Origin: Pardosa pseudoannulata
Lineage: Eukaryota > Arthropoda > Arachnida > Araneae > Lycosidae
Direction of reading: 5' to 3'
NCBI GenBank assembly: GCA_032207245.1
Contig: CM063502.1
Span: 140,359,173-140,423,172 of the forward strand
DNA: 64,000 bases
Part shown: piece by piece, positions 41,489-55,606 of the stretch
Position numbering within the stretch: the first letter of the stretch is position 1
Layout of the letters: the number at the start of each line of letters is the position of its first letter
Translations under genes and position numbers: made by a program
Notes under the pieces: generated by a model
What the model saw: only the letters and a program-made list of their open reading frames with translations
Told to the model about the DNA's origin: nothing
Databases searched by the model: none

Positions 41489-42575
41489 CTTTGGGAAAAG
41501 AGCTTCCTAGTGTTATTGCACTGGTAATGAACGCTGTTACGCGTAGTCAGTTACGCTGTATTTGAAACTAGAAAACACACTGGGCAGGTTCTTTGATCAT
41601 TTGGATTAAATTTCAAACCTGTGACCCAGTGGAGCTATCCGTGTATTGAGAAACAGCTGTTTCATCATATAGGCTGCTTTCGATCTGTAAATCAGCAATT
41701 TTATGTTTCAATGTTAAATATATAAACCTAATTTTAACTTTTAATACATTTTGACCATTGGATATCTTTATCAAATGTAAATTAACAAATTGTCAACGTA
41801 TTTAATAAATATAGAGCATTAATGTTAAAAATTCTTTTGTAAGAAATCTATAATTTATGTTGTTTACTTCAAACATATAGGGTCTTTGTATATGGTTAGT
41901 ATAATGTACGTTTCGCAATAAATGGTCAAACTAATACAGTAAAAATAACCTCTGTTGGCAAACAAATCCATCATACGTTACAATTCAATAGCTTACTATG
42001 AAAAATTGTGTAATTTCGTCCCAAAACGTTAATAAATAAAATAAATAAATATACTAAAATTAATGTTAACAATTTTAGTTTTTGTGAAAATATCTTTTAT
42101 ATATTACTATTTTAAAGAAGTTTAATAAGGTTTTCATTGCAAAAATGTGTAATGATTTTGACTTTTTTATAACTATCATCCTGTTGCAGATCTGCAACAC
42201 ATTAAAAAAAAAAGTCATTTACCACAACAAGCTATAAAATATGGATTTGTTGATTGTTATTATCTTTGCAGATAATGCAATTTTCTCGTAGAATTGATAC
42301 AATATGGTAATATTAAATTGAGTTTTTGTATCTGAGTTTTTCCTGTCGTTCGATCAGTTGCACATGATTATTGATCACAGAAACTTTGGAGTTGTTAAGT
42401 GGATATAGTCCTATTTGAGTTGAATAAATTCTATCATAATAGCCTATTTTTTTCCAATGTTAAATAAACATTTCTGACCTGTTTAGAATAATTTTATTTT
42501 TAAATCAATAATAATGTTCTAAAGTTATAAAAAATTTAGTTTTCTCATATGAAGTATTACATTTTTTTAAAGTAT
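41489..42575. other. AT-rich non-coding stretch
   Basis: The first 200 bp is GC-richer and unrecognised. The rest is plain AT-rich sequence. Confidence 0.5.
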
Positions 42576-43249
<674 letters not shown>

Positions 43250-44177
43250 GAAAAGATCTACTGACCTTTGAAGCGTATAATACAAGCAGAAATCTTACTG
43301 GAAACATTCGGGAGTTATTCCTATAAGAAATAAACAAATATGGCCCCTTATCCTACCCTCCTCAAAGTCCAGATACTAAGTTTAGAAATATTCTCTGTTC
43401 TTCCATTTTTAAATAATTTTTTTTTCTTTTCCTTTTACATTACCTTAAGATTTATGTAATTGAAGCATGTTGTCTGAGGATTTAATTTCATAATTTTGAA
43501 CCTTTTCTTTACTGAAGATAAACTTAGCATGTATGTGAGAGAAAGAACAAAATAATACTACTTTTTTTTGATTATCCAGTAAGTGTAGATCAATATAGAT
43601 CAAGAAGTTTTTTATAATAAATAAAATTAGACACACTAATTAGTAAATAAAAAACCCATCCATATTTCAGCTAATATTGGTTACACGCTTTGTTAAACAA
43701 ATTCCACCTATGAGAACAAATCAAAATAATGTCACAAACGTGATGTGATTATATTTTCACGATTATCAAGAGAGAATGGGACGTATTAATTATTAATATT
43801 TGAACCTAAAAATTTTAATACTAAAAAAAACTACTGTGATCTCTTCCATTACCAAAGTATAGATCTTCATATCCCACTGCTGGCTTGGATGTATTTAGTC
43901 AATCTAAATCACTTTTAAATAGTACATCCTGCTATGTTTAACGCATACCAAAACAGAATATAAAGAAGTTAAAGGAAGTCTTTTACATTTGAAAATATAT
44001 TTACTGTTGGTGCATGTTCTTTAACAATTGTCAATACAAAGTATTTATACAAAAACAAGTTAATACTGCTCAAGCTAATAAAAAAGGAAAGATTAGCTGA
44101 CTTTCAAACTTGTAGTACACAAATACATAGCACGAGTGGCGTTTGGGAGTAATTCAGTGAAGCATTAAGCAAATTTT

Positions 44178-44237
44178 ACCATGGATCTGAACGACCGCGA
44201 AGTCCAGATTCTACAAAGAACGTCTGGGAATGGTCTA
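44178..44237 (+). pseudogene. Tc1-like C-terminal fragment (unit 2)
   Basis: In one plus-strand frame the sequence reads R-S-P-D-S-T-K-N-V-W-E-W. This corresponds to the SPDLNPIENxW signature around the third catalytic acid of Tc1/mariner transposases, with the LNP part changed or missing. The fragment is short and broken by stops on both sides. Unit 1 near 43360 keeps only Q-S-P-D-T. Confidence 0.4.
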
Positions 44238-44954
44238 TATTATTTCCTTTCCGAAAGGAATTAAATCTCCTTTCCCTTTTACATGATCCAGAGTTCTATG
44301 TATTCCAAGCCACTTTCTAGACATAGATACATTTCAGAATTTTGTAGACATTTTCCTGAAGGAAAGGTTTTGTGAAACACAAAATATAATACAATATTTT
44401 TGTTAGTCTTTTAATTTATTTCCCAATGAAAGTTGATTGATTTAATTCAAGGCAAAAAGTTTCCTATAATTATGTATTCCTAGAATTTCTATGATAAAAG
44501 TGTACACACTGGTTAATAAATGTGACACCCGTAAATATTTTAGCAATGATTGATAACTTGCTTTGTTAGGTATAATATACCAGTGGCATGTGATCAAAAT
44601 ACTGCCATATTTGTGTCGTGGGGGTATGGTTTTACTATTAATGAAGCAGAATAGGAAATATAAAGCCCTATAAATTACTCTGATACTTACAGATATAAAT
44701 ACCATGGTTGGTGTGGTTGAATGCAGTCCTTCTGAATCAGCTTCAAAAAGTAGATATCATTCTATTTAACTTTGGAGAAGTAAAAACTGGCGATAGTCTC
44801 TTAAAGCCGAAAATCAAGCAATAAAAATCAATCAACTTTCGAAAATGTCCTTCAGCAGGTGTCTAGACTGTTAGTACAAAATAATACATTGACCTTTCAT
44901 CAAAATACAGAACTTTTGGGAGTTGTTCCATGGAACTTTAACATTTTTTCCACA

Positions 44955-45015
44955 TATCCCAGTCACCGCAAAGTCCGGATACTATAGAGAACGTTTGGAA
45001 ATGGGCTTTGTCCTC
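44955..45015 (+). pseudogene. Tc1-like C-terminal fragment (unit 3)
   Basis: The plus-strand frame reads Q-S-P-Q-S-P-D-T-I-E-N-V-W-K-W-A-L. It is the clearest of the three related copies and close to the Tc1-family SPDLNPIENVW motif, apart from a three-residue change or deletion after SPD. No full transposase frame surrounds it. Assignment is by motif, not by search. Confidence 0.5.
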
Positions 45016-45250
45016 CCATTTCCGAGAAGAATTTCCCCTGTCTTCCCTTTTACATGATCTGAAGTTTTATGTATTCCTAGCATGGTGTTTTCGGGTCTTA
45101 AATATATTTCTGCTTACCAGAATTTTATAGACATTTTCCTGACTGTAAACATGCTACGTGGGAGAAAACCTACTATAAAATATTGATTTTAGTTTTCTTA
45201 GTTCATTAGCGAGTATATGTAGATTGATTTAACATAAAGAATACTGATAA

Positions 45251-48200
45251 CTGCCAGTGTTTCATGCATTTACGAAACGTAATGGATTTATTTTTGATTA
45301 AATATAAACTTTTACAGAAAATGATAGAAAAGAAAATTGATTTTAAATTATCAAAACAGTTTTCAATACTTACAAATTTTGACATATAAAGTGAAATTTT
45401 CATGGAAATTTATTTTTTTTTAATTTTTTTCCTCTGAATTTGAATTAGAATTAGATACTTAAATTTTCTAATAATATATATTACTGTGAAACGAAGTTGT
45501 AAAAGAGAATATTTTGAGCTGATTTTGAATTTTTTTGTCGTGCTTAGATTATTAGTGTTACTTTGAATCATTTTACATACAAATTGTGTCCTTTGTGTTT
45601 CATAATACCCCGGTGAAATAAAAATAATACATAATGCTTAAAATTTTTATAAATGAACTGAGATATTTTATACTTCATATAATATGAAATGTAACTATAT
45701 TATCAAAATTTCAATATTTTTAACTAATAGAAACTTTAGTGTAAACTGCAGACTTATTCTATTCTTGTATTACAGTTGAAACTTCATTATCTTAATTTTT
45801 AACTAAATAAAAAGATTCAAATATGTACTTACCATAAACAACAGTACAATACTTGGTGATGCACAAGTACGCTTAAATTTGTTTTCTGTAGCTTTTAAAA
45901 CCATTTAGTATGGTTTACTAGTAATAAAACTGTATTTATTTTAAAATAAACGAATTTTTATTCTTTTATATTAAACATTAAATTTTATAAAATGAATTAA
46001 ATAAAAAATTTAATAAAACAACTCTAAAAAGTTTTCTTACAAATTTCATGAATTATTTATAAAAATTATTATAAATATGAATTGTTTATAAAAATATTAT
46101 TTATAAAACAAATAATTTATATTCATTGATTGAAGTTCCGCCCTAGTAATATTTATACTAAATATTTCGTCTTTCAGAAAGATGGAATTTTTTACAATCG
46201 TACCTTATAACTGAGAATACGAATTTTTAAAAAGATCAGATTTTTGTATATGACTTTTGTATATATTTACATTATGCTATGTTTACTTTAAGTCTTGATT
46301 CATTTAAAAAAACTATGCACTTTTAAAATCTATTTTTTTAAAGATTGAGAACATCCCAATTACCTTAAAAATGTATATAAATTTCCATTAAACCTACTTT
46401 TATGTATCAATTTGCGCCTATGCACTTATTTTTTATTTAGTGTATATAAAAGCAAAAAATAGTACCAATGGCTGAGGAAAGGATTGTTGTATTTCTTTTC
46501 TTGTCTCAGCAGAACAATAATACTTGAATTTAAGATTAAAAACGTATATCAAACGAAACGAGATCAAAGGTAAATATTCAAATACTTAGCAGGATAGAGT
46601 TTCTAAAATTAATTTAGTACTTAAAAATATGAAACAATTCATAATGCATAGGAGATTTTTAAACAACATAAAGTCAAATTTTATAACAACATACTGTAAA
46701 GCCGATTTTTATAACTACAGAATGTAAAGTGGTTATAAAATTCTCCTTTGATAAAAAAAAAAATGTTTAGCAGTAGAATTTCATTGATCTCGATAAGAGC
46801 CTAATGTAAAGAATTCTTTGATCGAAACCTATCCAGTCTGGGTACATCATAAAAGTGAGTGCACTCTCCTGCAACAGAAAGAGTAGAAAAAGCTCTTAAA
46901 TCTAACGTCTGGGTCTCAGAGAGATTTGAAATTCATTCAGGTGATGGATTACTCTTGAGGTAGATGCCTCGGTCGATGCTCAGATTTTTAAAACAGACCG
47001 TTGTCAAGCATATATCAAGTTGAAAAACGATTTGAAAAACTTTCCGGGAAGTGTCAGAATCCCAAATTATACCAGTTTAATACATTTCGATACATTAATC
47101 AATTACTGTATATGAACGATAAGATCTTTAAGCTATGCATTCTACTTTATTTTTTATTTTAAAACAATCTTATTTGGAGGCCCAACAGTTACTTTCTATA
47201 TGAACATTTATTAAAAATAATTTAATTTTTATTCTAATATAGGAAGTGTAATTATATATAATATTTTATACTTTTGTACAGCTTAAAACAATGAAAATAG
47301 TTCAAAATCAGTTATATCACTTGATAATTACACAAAGTTTGAAAATGATGGCAAGCATTTAATTTTTTTAAATGGTCTATAAACTTTATGATAAATGTGT
47401 TGATTTTTTTACTGACGGATATCTTTGTTTGGACATAATTTGTAAATAAAATCATTCAAAGTAACACTAATAATTTAAGCATGACAAAAAAAATTCAAAA
47501 TCAGCACAAAAAATTCACTTTTACAATTCACAGTAATATATATTATTAGAAAATCTAAGTATTTAATCCAATTCAAACAAGGGAAAAATTTTAAAGAACT
47601 AAATTTCCCTGAAAATATTAGTTTATATGTCGAAATTAGTAAGTATTGAAATCTATTTTAATAATTTAAAATCAATTTTTTTTCTTTCATTTCCTTTTCT
47701 ATCTTTTAGTGAGAAAAATATGCTTAGTTTAAGAAACAAATATCAATAATGTATCTGATCGTTAACAAGAGTTCTCTAAATTTAGATTAGAGTTTTATGT
47801 AGAAGTTTTATTACCAAAATTAACTATTTTTTCAGAGGCCAGAATTATATAGAAGGTTTACATCTTAGCTTTTATGTATTTTAAGGATGTTTTCACAGAG
47901 TATTGTGCCATAGAAAATTACTTTTTAACTCTAAAAAATTAATAAGAGGAAAGGGGCAGAAATAGGGCAGAGTGTAAAACACTCAAAGAAAGTAAAATTA
48001 ACCATTGATAATCTGATAAACACTGACAATCTGACTATCACCGATTTTTGTAAGTCCTATCCTTTCTTACCTCAAACCATTGTTACGATTGAATATATGT
48101 ATCTTGCATTTAACGTTAAAATTTCATCTGTTCAAAAACTTTTATTTTTCATCTTTTATATTATTTAAAACTCTTTAAAGAATAATGATATTCTTTTAGA

Positions 48201-50568
48201 ATATTATTATTATTATCTTTTGTTTCAGATTGAAAAGTAAAATTCTTTACAAAGATGTCCCATTAACAGCCTTTTTACCTAAGATAGTTTATAAATGTTA
48301 TATAACATAATTTTTTTACTGTTTTAATGTGTACTACTTTCATTACACACATTGTTTTTCTCATTTGTAGCATTTATCAAGCCTTTTATTGACACTAATG
48401 TAATAGGAAATTTTCACAATGCCTTAAATAACACTTATATGGTTTTAGCTTTATAAATGAAGTCACAGTAGTGACAATTATAGTCCGTCTTAATATAATG
48501 ATATTAAGCTTGATTTCCGGCAACGTAAAGTTGGTAATTTGCCTGTAATGCTCTGTTTGTGCTAATTGCATAGAGTAGTTCAAGCTTTCAGTGGTACTGT
48601 ATCAGATGGGCTTTGAGAGGTATTATGGGCGATTCAGTAATTCAGCAGCTATAATCAAAGTGAACATTAGTGGTGTACGTAATTCAGAATGTAACTGAAC
48701 GGCCGTGTTCATGTATATATATGCTACACCATTGTTCATCATCTCTAAAATTAAGAGAGAATAAATAAATACGAACGCTGACGGTTCTCGAAGATATTTA
48801 ATCGCTTTGTTGAACAACGTAGGGTTTATGTTCGGATAAAAAATATGTAGTAAAATATGGGTATAATATTAGAAAAAGTGTTAATTAGCTATAAAAATAC
48901 GAAAATTTTCATAGGAAATTGTCTCTCAGAATAAAAATCTTTTGTTCATAACCGGTTAAAATCGAGCTTATTAGTAACCAGTATACTGGTGAGCTTTAAC
49001 TTTCAAATGCAAGGAATATTCTTGTTGAATATCTGCATTATTCAACATCTAAATACCTATTTATTTTTAAAATTTACTTTTGTAGACAGTTAATCGGAGA
49101 GTAGAAAGTTTTGTATTATAAGTCTCGTGAACGTAAAGTATATAATAATATTTACCATATGTAATTATTTATCGTAAACAGCTCTAAATGTTTTGATAAA
49201 TTTTATTCTCAGCAAATTATATATGATTTTTAAGAATATTCTGAGAAATTCTATTACCATTTACATATCAAAAGATGTTAGGTGAGTGGGAATATTTTAT
49301 GGCAAAAAGAATTGGATAATTAATTAATAATTGTTTGCATAGAATTTTCCTTAATTAAAATACCGTTGTACGCATTACCGAAAAGTTTAATTAATGACAT
49401 TTATGAAAATACTACATGGAAATTGATTAGAAAGCATGTATGTGCATAAAGATGTATATACATTTTAGTAATTTCCCTAGGTAATGTTACAGTGTTTAAA
49501 AACTTTATTTACTTTCAAAGCATTATCATGATATGAAATACTTTCTTGCTATCTACAAGTAAAAATGAATATACAACAGTCATTTTTGATGTTTTTAAAA
49601 TTAATGTGCTTAGATTTTAAGGATAATTTTTCATATATTTTATATATTTCTTAAATCTGTACATTCGACGAATAATGTTTCTGTGTTATAAATTTAAATT
49701 TTACAGGATAGGATAATACATTTTTTTACAGATTTGTTTGAGTAGGTTTGTATTTAGTGAAAAGTTTTGTAAGCGTTTCTGATGTGCCAAAAATGTACAA
49801 AAATAGTAGGAATTAGAATTTTTATGTCTGAATTGTGGTATTTACCTCGAAACCATGAAGGTTCATTCTTTTATGTTCAATTTGCTAAACCTCTTGATTT
49901 TAGGAAATGATCGTTTCCGTAATAGAAGAGTAATAAATTATACACGAACATGAAAATATCTCAATATTAAAAAAATAGACATAATGTCTTTTACTTTCAA
50001 TGATTAGACATATTGTTTTGGTTAGGGTTTCGCTTTGGATTGATAAAAACAAAATAGTCGACGAAACGAGATAACTAAGGCATCAAGTAGCCATATTTAG
50101 ATATTAACTGCTATCAATATACATAGAGTCAGAAGTCTGAAGAGCTGAAAACACCTATGTGGTTCGAGAACTGTGGGCTACGTAATAATGCAAAAATAAT
50201 TTTTCCATTATATTTGTAGTCCAAATAATTATACAATAATGATTCATATTTTTATTACGAATAGATAGAAAAATGCAAAACCGTTTTAATTATCAAGTTA
50301 AAAAATCTTCTAAAATATTTCGGTAATTTTAATATAAGTATTAATTAATTTTATTGATTTACTTATTTATTCAAAGATACTTTCAATTTATTCGTAGTAA
50401 AAAAAATTGCTACTTTTATAAGAATAATTACTCAGATTTATTTCTTTTCTATCTATATCACATAAAGTTTCGTGCGTTTTATTGTTCAATTAGAAGGGAT
50501 TAACCTACTCGTTTCATGTAAAGAACAACTAACATAGGTTTGAATGAGTTGTTTTATAGAAATTATAT
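45251..50568. other. AT-rich non-coding stretch, 5.3 kb
   Basis: No gene is supported. A slightly GC-richer, non-repetitive patch lies at about 46790-47060 and another at 48480-48830. Their frames are short and unrecognised. Confidence 0.55.
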
Positions 50569-50931
50569 ATGATTATATTAGATTTTAAAATGAATAAGCT
50601 AATATTTCTGATATTTCATTGAAATTAATTATGATTATATTAGAATTTAAAATCAATAAGCTAAACTTTCAGATATTTCATTGAAATTAAATATCATTAT
50701 ATTAGAATTTAAAATCAATAAGCTAATCTTTCTGATATTTCATTGAAATTAAACATGATTATATTATAATTTAAAATCAATAAGCTAATCTTTCTGATAT
50801 TTCATTGAAATTAAATATGATTATATTAGAAATTAAAATCAATAAGCTAATCTTTCAGCTATTTCATTGAAATTAAATATGATTATATTAGAATTTAAAA
50901 TCAATAAGCTAATCTTTCTGATATTTCATTT
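50569..50931 (+). repeat. 62-bp tandem repeat, about six copies
   Basis: Copies start at 50569, 50631, 50693, 50755, 50817 and 50879, with an exact 62-bp period throughout and no indels. The unit contains ATGATTATATTAGAATTTAA, AATCAATAAGCTAATCTTTC and a TGATATTTCATTGAAATTAA segment. The last copy is cut after ATTTCATT. Identity is about 95 percent by eye, with the first copy most diverged. There are no unique spacers, so it is not a CRISPR array. Confidence 0.97.
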
Positions 50932-52762
50932 AAAAAATATGTCAGTTAAAAAAATGAGAATTATTTACAAGCTCATTAGATGGGAAGTTAAATTTTGTTA
51001 AGTTTTTAGTTAAATTATTGGGATACTTGTTATCTTGTTAACTTTTTTTCCCTATTATTGTTTATTATACATTTTATAGGTGCGTATTATCGCCGTAAAT
51101 TAAGTATATGTGTTATACGTATTTATCTCTTAGATTTGTTTTTTGTATTCCATTATTCATTTACATGAATATACTTTTCATATAAAGCGTGACTTTATTT
51201 ATTGCAAATATAATATGGAAAATAAAAGACTTTAAATGATGTCTATGAAAATAAAGTCAGAAATATTTCATTTACGTTAATATATTTACAAAAGTAAATG
51301 TTACACAATTTAAATATTTACAATTATTATATCTAAAATATCCTTTAACTGGATAAATTAACTTTCTATTGTAGAATATCAAATTATTTACTATCATGTT
51401 CGGTAATCAATATTTAGCCTTGTACCTATTGAGAATAAAAAGAAAAAAAATCTAAAACTAACATTCCTCTTGTAAGCTAAAAAAGGAAGAAAAAGCTGAC
51501 TCATAATACAAACTTAACTTTTAGAAATTTTCGAATTAAGCTCTCAGATTTGAAAAAAAATCCAGAAAGAGTACTTATTAGCAAAAGAGTTTATAAGTAT
51601 TTTGATGTAATGTTTATAAGATGGGAGTGGGTATTAATATTAGAATAAGTTATAAAGAAGAAACTTTTAAGACTTAGGAAAAATTTTGCATTTCATAAAC
51701 GAGGTATTGATTATATAACAGAAAAGGTATAAAAAAATTTAGAGATATGTTTACTTGATAATTTTTATTTCTAAATATATTTTTTTTCATTCTGAAATAG
51801 TTTAGCAAATTACTCTTTGAATGGGATTACGTGTTTTCAAGTAGGACGAATATACTTTTCTTTACTTTATTTCAAAAGTATGAATGGAGATAAATAGACT
51901 ATATTTTAATTCATAAATGAATAGTGTTTTTAAAATGTATACATGTTTATGTATATAAATATATATTTCAAATAGAAACTAATGTAGACATATCAATATA
52001 GTTTAAAAAAAAGTTAAAAAATAAAGTTTTAATTTAAACGTTTTATGTATTCATAAAAGGTACTATAAATACTTTTTTTACATTAATTAACATTTATTTT
52101 AAATTAAGTTCTATTTTTTGCTTGTGGGTTTTCATAATAAAGGAATACAATGTTTAAAATTACTCTTTTATCAACAATACTTTTTATGATGCTCTTTTAA
52201 AATGGTAATTTTAGAAAAATTTTAAAAAGTTGTTGTTTTCCTTCATAAAAAATATTTATTTTCTGAAATCTTCATTATATTTTTTTAGTAAGAAATGTTT
52301 GAAATGACAATTTATTTTGCTTCATGAGATGTAAAGAACAATGGAGTCATTAAAATGTATAAAGAGAAGATGTTATTAGCACATTGCGATTGTGTATACT
52401 CTTCTGTTCTGTAGATGTTTTTAATTAAAACCTTTGTAGTGTAAATTACAAATCGCAGCAGTTTAAACAAATTAAATGCAAAATGGTATTTATAGATGTA
52501 TAAGGAGATTTAAATCCCCAAAGAAAAAATTAACAAGTGAGCTGCACCAAAATTTTTGAAAGAATTTTACGCTACTATAAAAGATTTTATTTTGTGTTTC
52601 ATTATAATAAAAACATTCATATTCAAATATATGTTAATATAAATCATAAATTTAAAGTTAAATTGACATATCTTAAATGCTAATAGGATTATATATCCTA
52701 TGGTTGGTGAATTATTTAAGAACATAGTAGTCTTTTGGAATGACGCTATAACTCTACTACAA
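50932..52762. other. AT-rich non-coding stretch
   Basis: No feature recognised. Confidence 0.6.
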
Positions 52763-52940
52763 TGGTTTGGTTTGGAGTGCTATGGTCTACTTTTTGAAAC
52801 ACGAGGGCTAATGAGACCGGGACCTACAGCTTAAAGCCGATTCCGAAAGGCTACGAACATTGATGGATTTGAAAGATTTTAACCCAGGAACTCTGGTACC
52901 GAAGGCCAGCACCCTAACAAATCGGCCATCGTTCGGCAAC
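52763..52940 (-). mobile_element. tRNA-derived SINE, copy 1
   Basis: Read on the minus strand, the head resembles a tRNA with a long variable arm: TGGCCGATTTGTTAGGGTGC in the box A position, TGGCCTTCGGTACCAGAG in the anticodon region, then TGGGTTAAAATCTTTC as a degraded box B. The body carries AATCGGCTTTA and GGTCCCGGTCTCATTAGCCC, and the tail is TAGACCATAGCACTCCAAAC. The same body and tail occur at 55607-55773, which defines a family. Such elements are transcribed by RNA polymerase III and mobilised by LINE enzymes. There is no coding content. Confidence 0.8.
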
Positions 52941-53480
52941 TCTATTACGAGTAATGTATAGCTTGTTCGTTAAAGGTGACTGGGTCACCTGGCTCATGGG
53001 TCTTCTGCTTGATCCCTGCTTCAAAATTACGAGGACCCACTTGAACATAAGTCGTACTTTCACCCTTGAAGTGCTCGTTACAAGGAAATGCGCGATCCTT
53101 TTCCTTTACATATTGTTGACCGGTCACGAGTTAACTCGTGATGCGTTTTTTTCGAATCGCTGTTGTTTTCTCTCTTGGCGACCAGTGGAAGGGCAAGTAC
53201 AGTGCAAGTGTTGGTCTGTATAACACAAGCTGTTTCTCTCGCTTATAAGACCCGCCAAATCTTTTCTTGTAAAAAACATTTAATAATTAAAAAAATTAAA
53301 ATACGTAATGAAGAATCTTTCAATGAATTATACGCGGATGCTTTATTTGATTGTCCGAGTGATTATGAATCAAATTGTGCTAATAGCTGGTGACATGAGA
53401 TAAATGTTCAGTAAAATTACCGGTCAACAATGTGTTTATACGAATAGTTTTCGGCTCAATCGTGCTTGGTTTGACCAAGT
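52941..53480. other. GC-rich block with TTAA palindrome and inverted repeats
   Basis: 53124-53141 is a perfect 18-bp palindrome, TCACGAGTTAACTCGTGA, centred on TTAA. ACATATTGTTGACCGGT (53108-53124) is the reverse complement, with one mismatch, of ACCGGTCAACAATGTGT (53420-53436), so the two bracket about 300 bp. Inside, a plus-strand frame (53163-53393) ends with an acidic N-E-E-S-F-N-E-L-Y-A-D-A-L then C-P-S-D-Y-E-S-N stretch. This is reminiscent of, but not diagnostic for, the acidic N-termini of piggyBac transposases. A smaller hairpin, GGTGACTGGGTCACC, lies near 52975. The block may be an eroded DNA transposon. Confidence 0.45.
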
Positions 53481-53695
53481 GTCATAAGACAACAATAACA
53501 ACAAGAAGTGATGGATAGTTTTAAACAAAAATATTTAATACATGAGGGTTAGTCCTAAATTTTATAATAGATGTAGATGTTAACAATGGTTCAAATTTAA
53601 AGCAAATATATAGGAATTTTCCGTACCTTTTAAGAAAAAAGTACAAAGCTACAAAGTCACGGTTATTATACTATTTTATACACTCTTAACACTAG
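53481..53695. other. AT-rich spacer
   Basis: Nothing recognised between the GC-rich block and the TTAA MITE. Confidence 0.5.
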
Positions 53696-53974
53696 ATTGC
53701 CCAAGGCAGTCATTTTGACTGTTTCTTAATTTCAATTAGAAAAGCAATTAGGAAATATAATGACACAATTTCTTAGAATTTGGTGACTTTTTCTATAACA
53801 TATAAATGGGTTTATGAATAATTGTAGTTAATTCCGCCCTCCTTTATTATATAATATTAAAAATTAATTTTAAACAAATTTCTTTACATATTTGTTATTT
53901 TTTCACAATGCAGTCATTTTGACTGTTTTTGGGCAATATAGGTATACAAGAAATCTCGGGCAATCTAGTGTTAA
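53696..53974. mobile_element. TTAA-flanked MITE, piggyBac-type
   Basis: The element spans 53700-53970 (271 bp). Its 13-bp perfect terminal inverted repeats are CACTAGATTGCCC and GGGCAATCTAGTG, with TTAA on both sides (53696-53699 and 53971-53974). CAGTCATTTTGACTG, itself a short palindrome, occurs just inside both ends (about 53709 and 53912). The right end also carries a second GGGCAAT further in. Paired subterminal repeats of this kind are typical of piggyBac ends. A short frame crossing the right end (from 53892) is not a gene. No transposase is present, so the element is non-autonomous. Confidence 0.87.
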
Positions 53975-55606
53975 AGACCCACACAAACACATGCACCCGC
54001 ATATCGAATATTCTCTTCGATGTAAAAATAATTATCTCTTTATGAAAATACTTGAAAATGGGAAATATGTAATAAATATCTCAAATTTTATTTTAAATAG
54101 TAATCAACGCAAATGGTAGAAACAAAATCCAAATTGAGTTCAATGATATTTTATTCAGTTGTGTTAACTCTATAATCAAAGGGAGAAAATTTAATGTAAT
54201 TAGATTGATCTAAATTAAATGAAAAAAGGAATAAGACTTAAACAAATGTGGGAAAATTATTTATATTAAAATGTTACATCTTTATAACGTTGAACAGTTG
54301 TAAGTTATTACTATATGCAGACACATAGTATTAACTTACAAAAGAAAATAAGATACATTTCCTAGTATAAGTTTCAAGCAGTATTTATAGAAATAAAATG
54401 CTTGAAAATATAGACCATTGATAGGAAATATTATGTGAAAAATTTTAAACGATTTTGATGTCTTAATTAAACATAGTGCACATTTCAGACATACAGAAAT
54501 ATCAGAAAATAATCTATATATAATTTTTATTCGAATGAAAATTCTAGAGAAAAGAAATTACAAACCAGTATCACCGCATTTTTAATCATTTTAATGATTT
54601 TAAGGAAAGATGCTTATTTATTTCGAAAGCTAGTGTGTATTATTTAAAAATAAAAAAGCCCGTTTGCTTTAAAGTTTAAACTTGTACATAATGTTTAAAT
54701 TTAAAGTAAAAGCAAATATTATGTAGAATTCTAGATTAAGAGGAAGTGTGAGATAACTTTTAACTGCCATTTTGAAAATTGTTTCACTACACTGAAGTTA
54801 TTGATTCGGTGATGACGTCCGTTAAAATTGAAAATAATGAAAGATGATGGCAGATTTGGAAAAAAAATAAAGGTAGATATTTTTTTCATAGTATTTATAA
54901 CAAGATTTTTTATTCTTTTGGGATAAAATAAATGGCACTTTTAAATGGAAACCCTAGAGAATAATTTGTTTTTTATTACAGTGCTGGATATTTTGCAGGT
55001 AATCACATTGTAATACGTAATTATAGATAAAAAATATTTAATCTAAGAAAAAAAGTATTGGAATTGATACATTATTTCGAAAGATACTCAGAGCTATTAA
55101 TTTCCATAAGTTTTTAAAATTTCCATTACTCCCAGATAAAAAATAATTACAAGTGTTCATCAATAATACATTGTTAGTTTGTTCAACAATGGAACTGATG
55201 ATCCATTACAAATTTTATTTGAATAAATTTTGTCATTTGTAATAGATGCTATAAGACGTATTCCATCTAAAATCATTAATAAAAAAAGAGAAAAAAGCTC
55301 TTATCAAACTTATGGTGGATAGAAATTTTTCAATGAACCAAAGTCAAATGAGTCCAACGAAATACAATTGGTATACAACTTTGAGAAATATTCAGATTAT
55401 GTAGAGAAGGGTTTCTCAAATATCAGTTATTATATCTATCTAGATAAATTACAAAGAGTATGCCTGAATTTGAAATCGCTATTAATTACATTAATACAAC
55501 AGTTGAATCTATTTTATGGATAATTTTCAACACTGTTTAAATACAAATATATGTTGAGATTGATCAGCATTGTTGCTTTAATTATATGAATTATAATAAT
55601 ATTAAT
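53975..55606. other. AT-rich non-coding stretch
   Basis: No feature recognised. Confidence 0.55.

Larger units (their letters stand above)
43250..45250 (+). repeat. Three old tandem copies of an about 800-bp unit
   Basis: Units begin near 43250, 44090 and 44880. Shared landmarks are TTxGGGAGTTaTTC (about 43308, 44146 and 44918), then CrAAGTCCrGATaCTA (about 43363, 44199 and 44968), then CCTTTTACATkAtCt, then ATTTTgTAGACATTTTCCTGA in units 2 and 3. A further match links 43655-43705 to 44525-44575 (ACCC-TAAATATTTtAGC then GCTTTGTTA). Offsets are about 837 and 768 bp. Divergence is high, so these are ancient. The conserved part contains a Tc1-like protein signature, listed separately. Confidence 0.65.

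Noticed and set aside
50569..50931. Regularly spaced repeats resembling a CRISPR array
   Set aside because: The 62-bp unit is contiguous with no unique spacers, and the genome context is eukaryotic.
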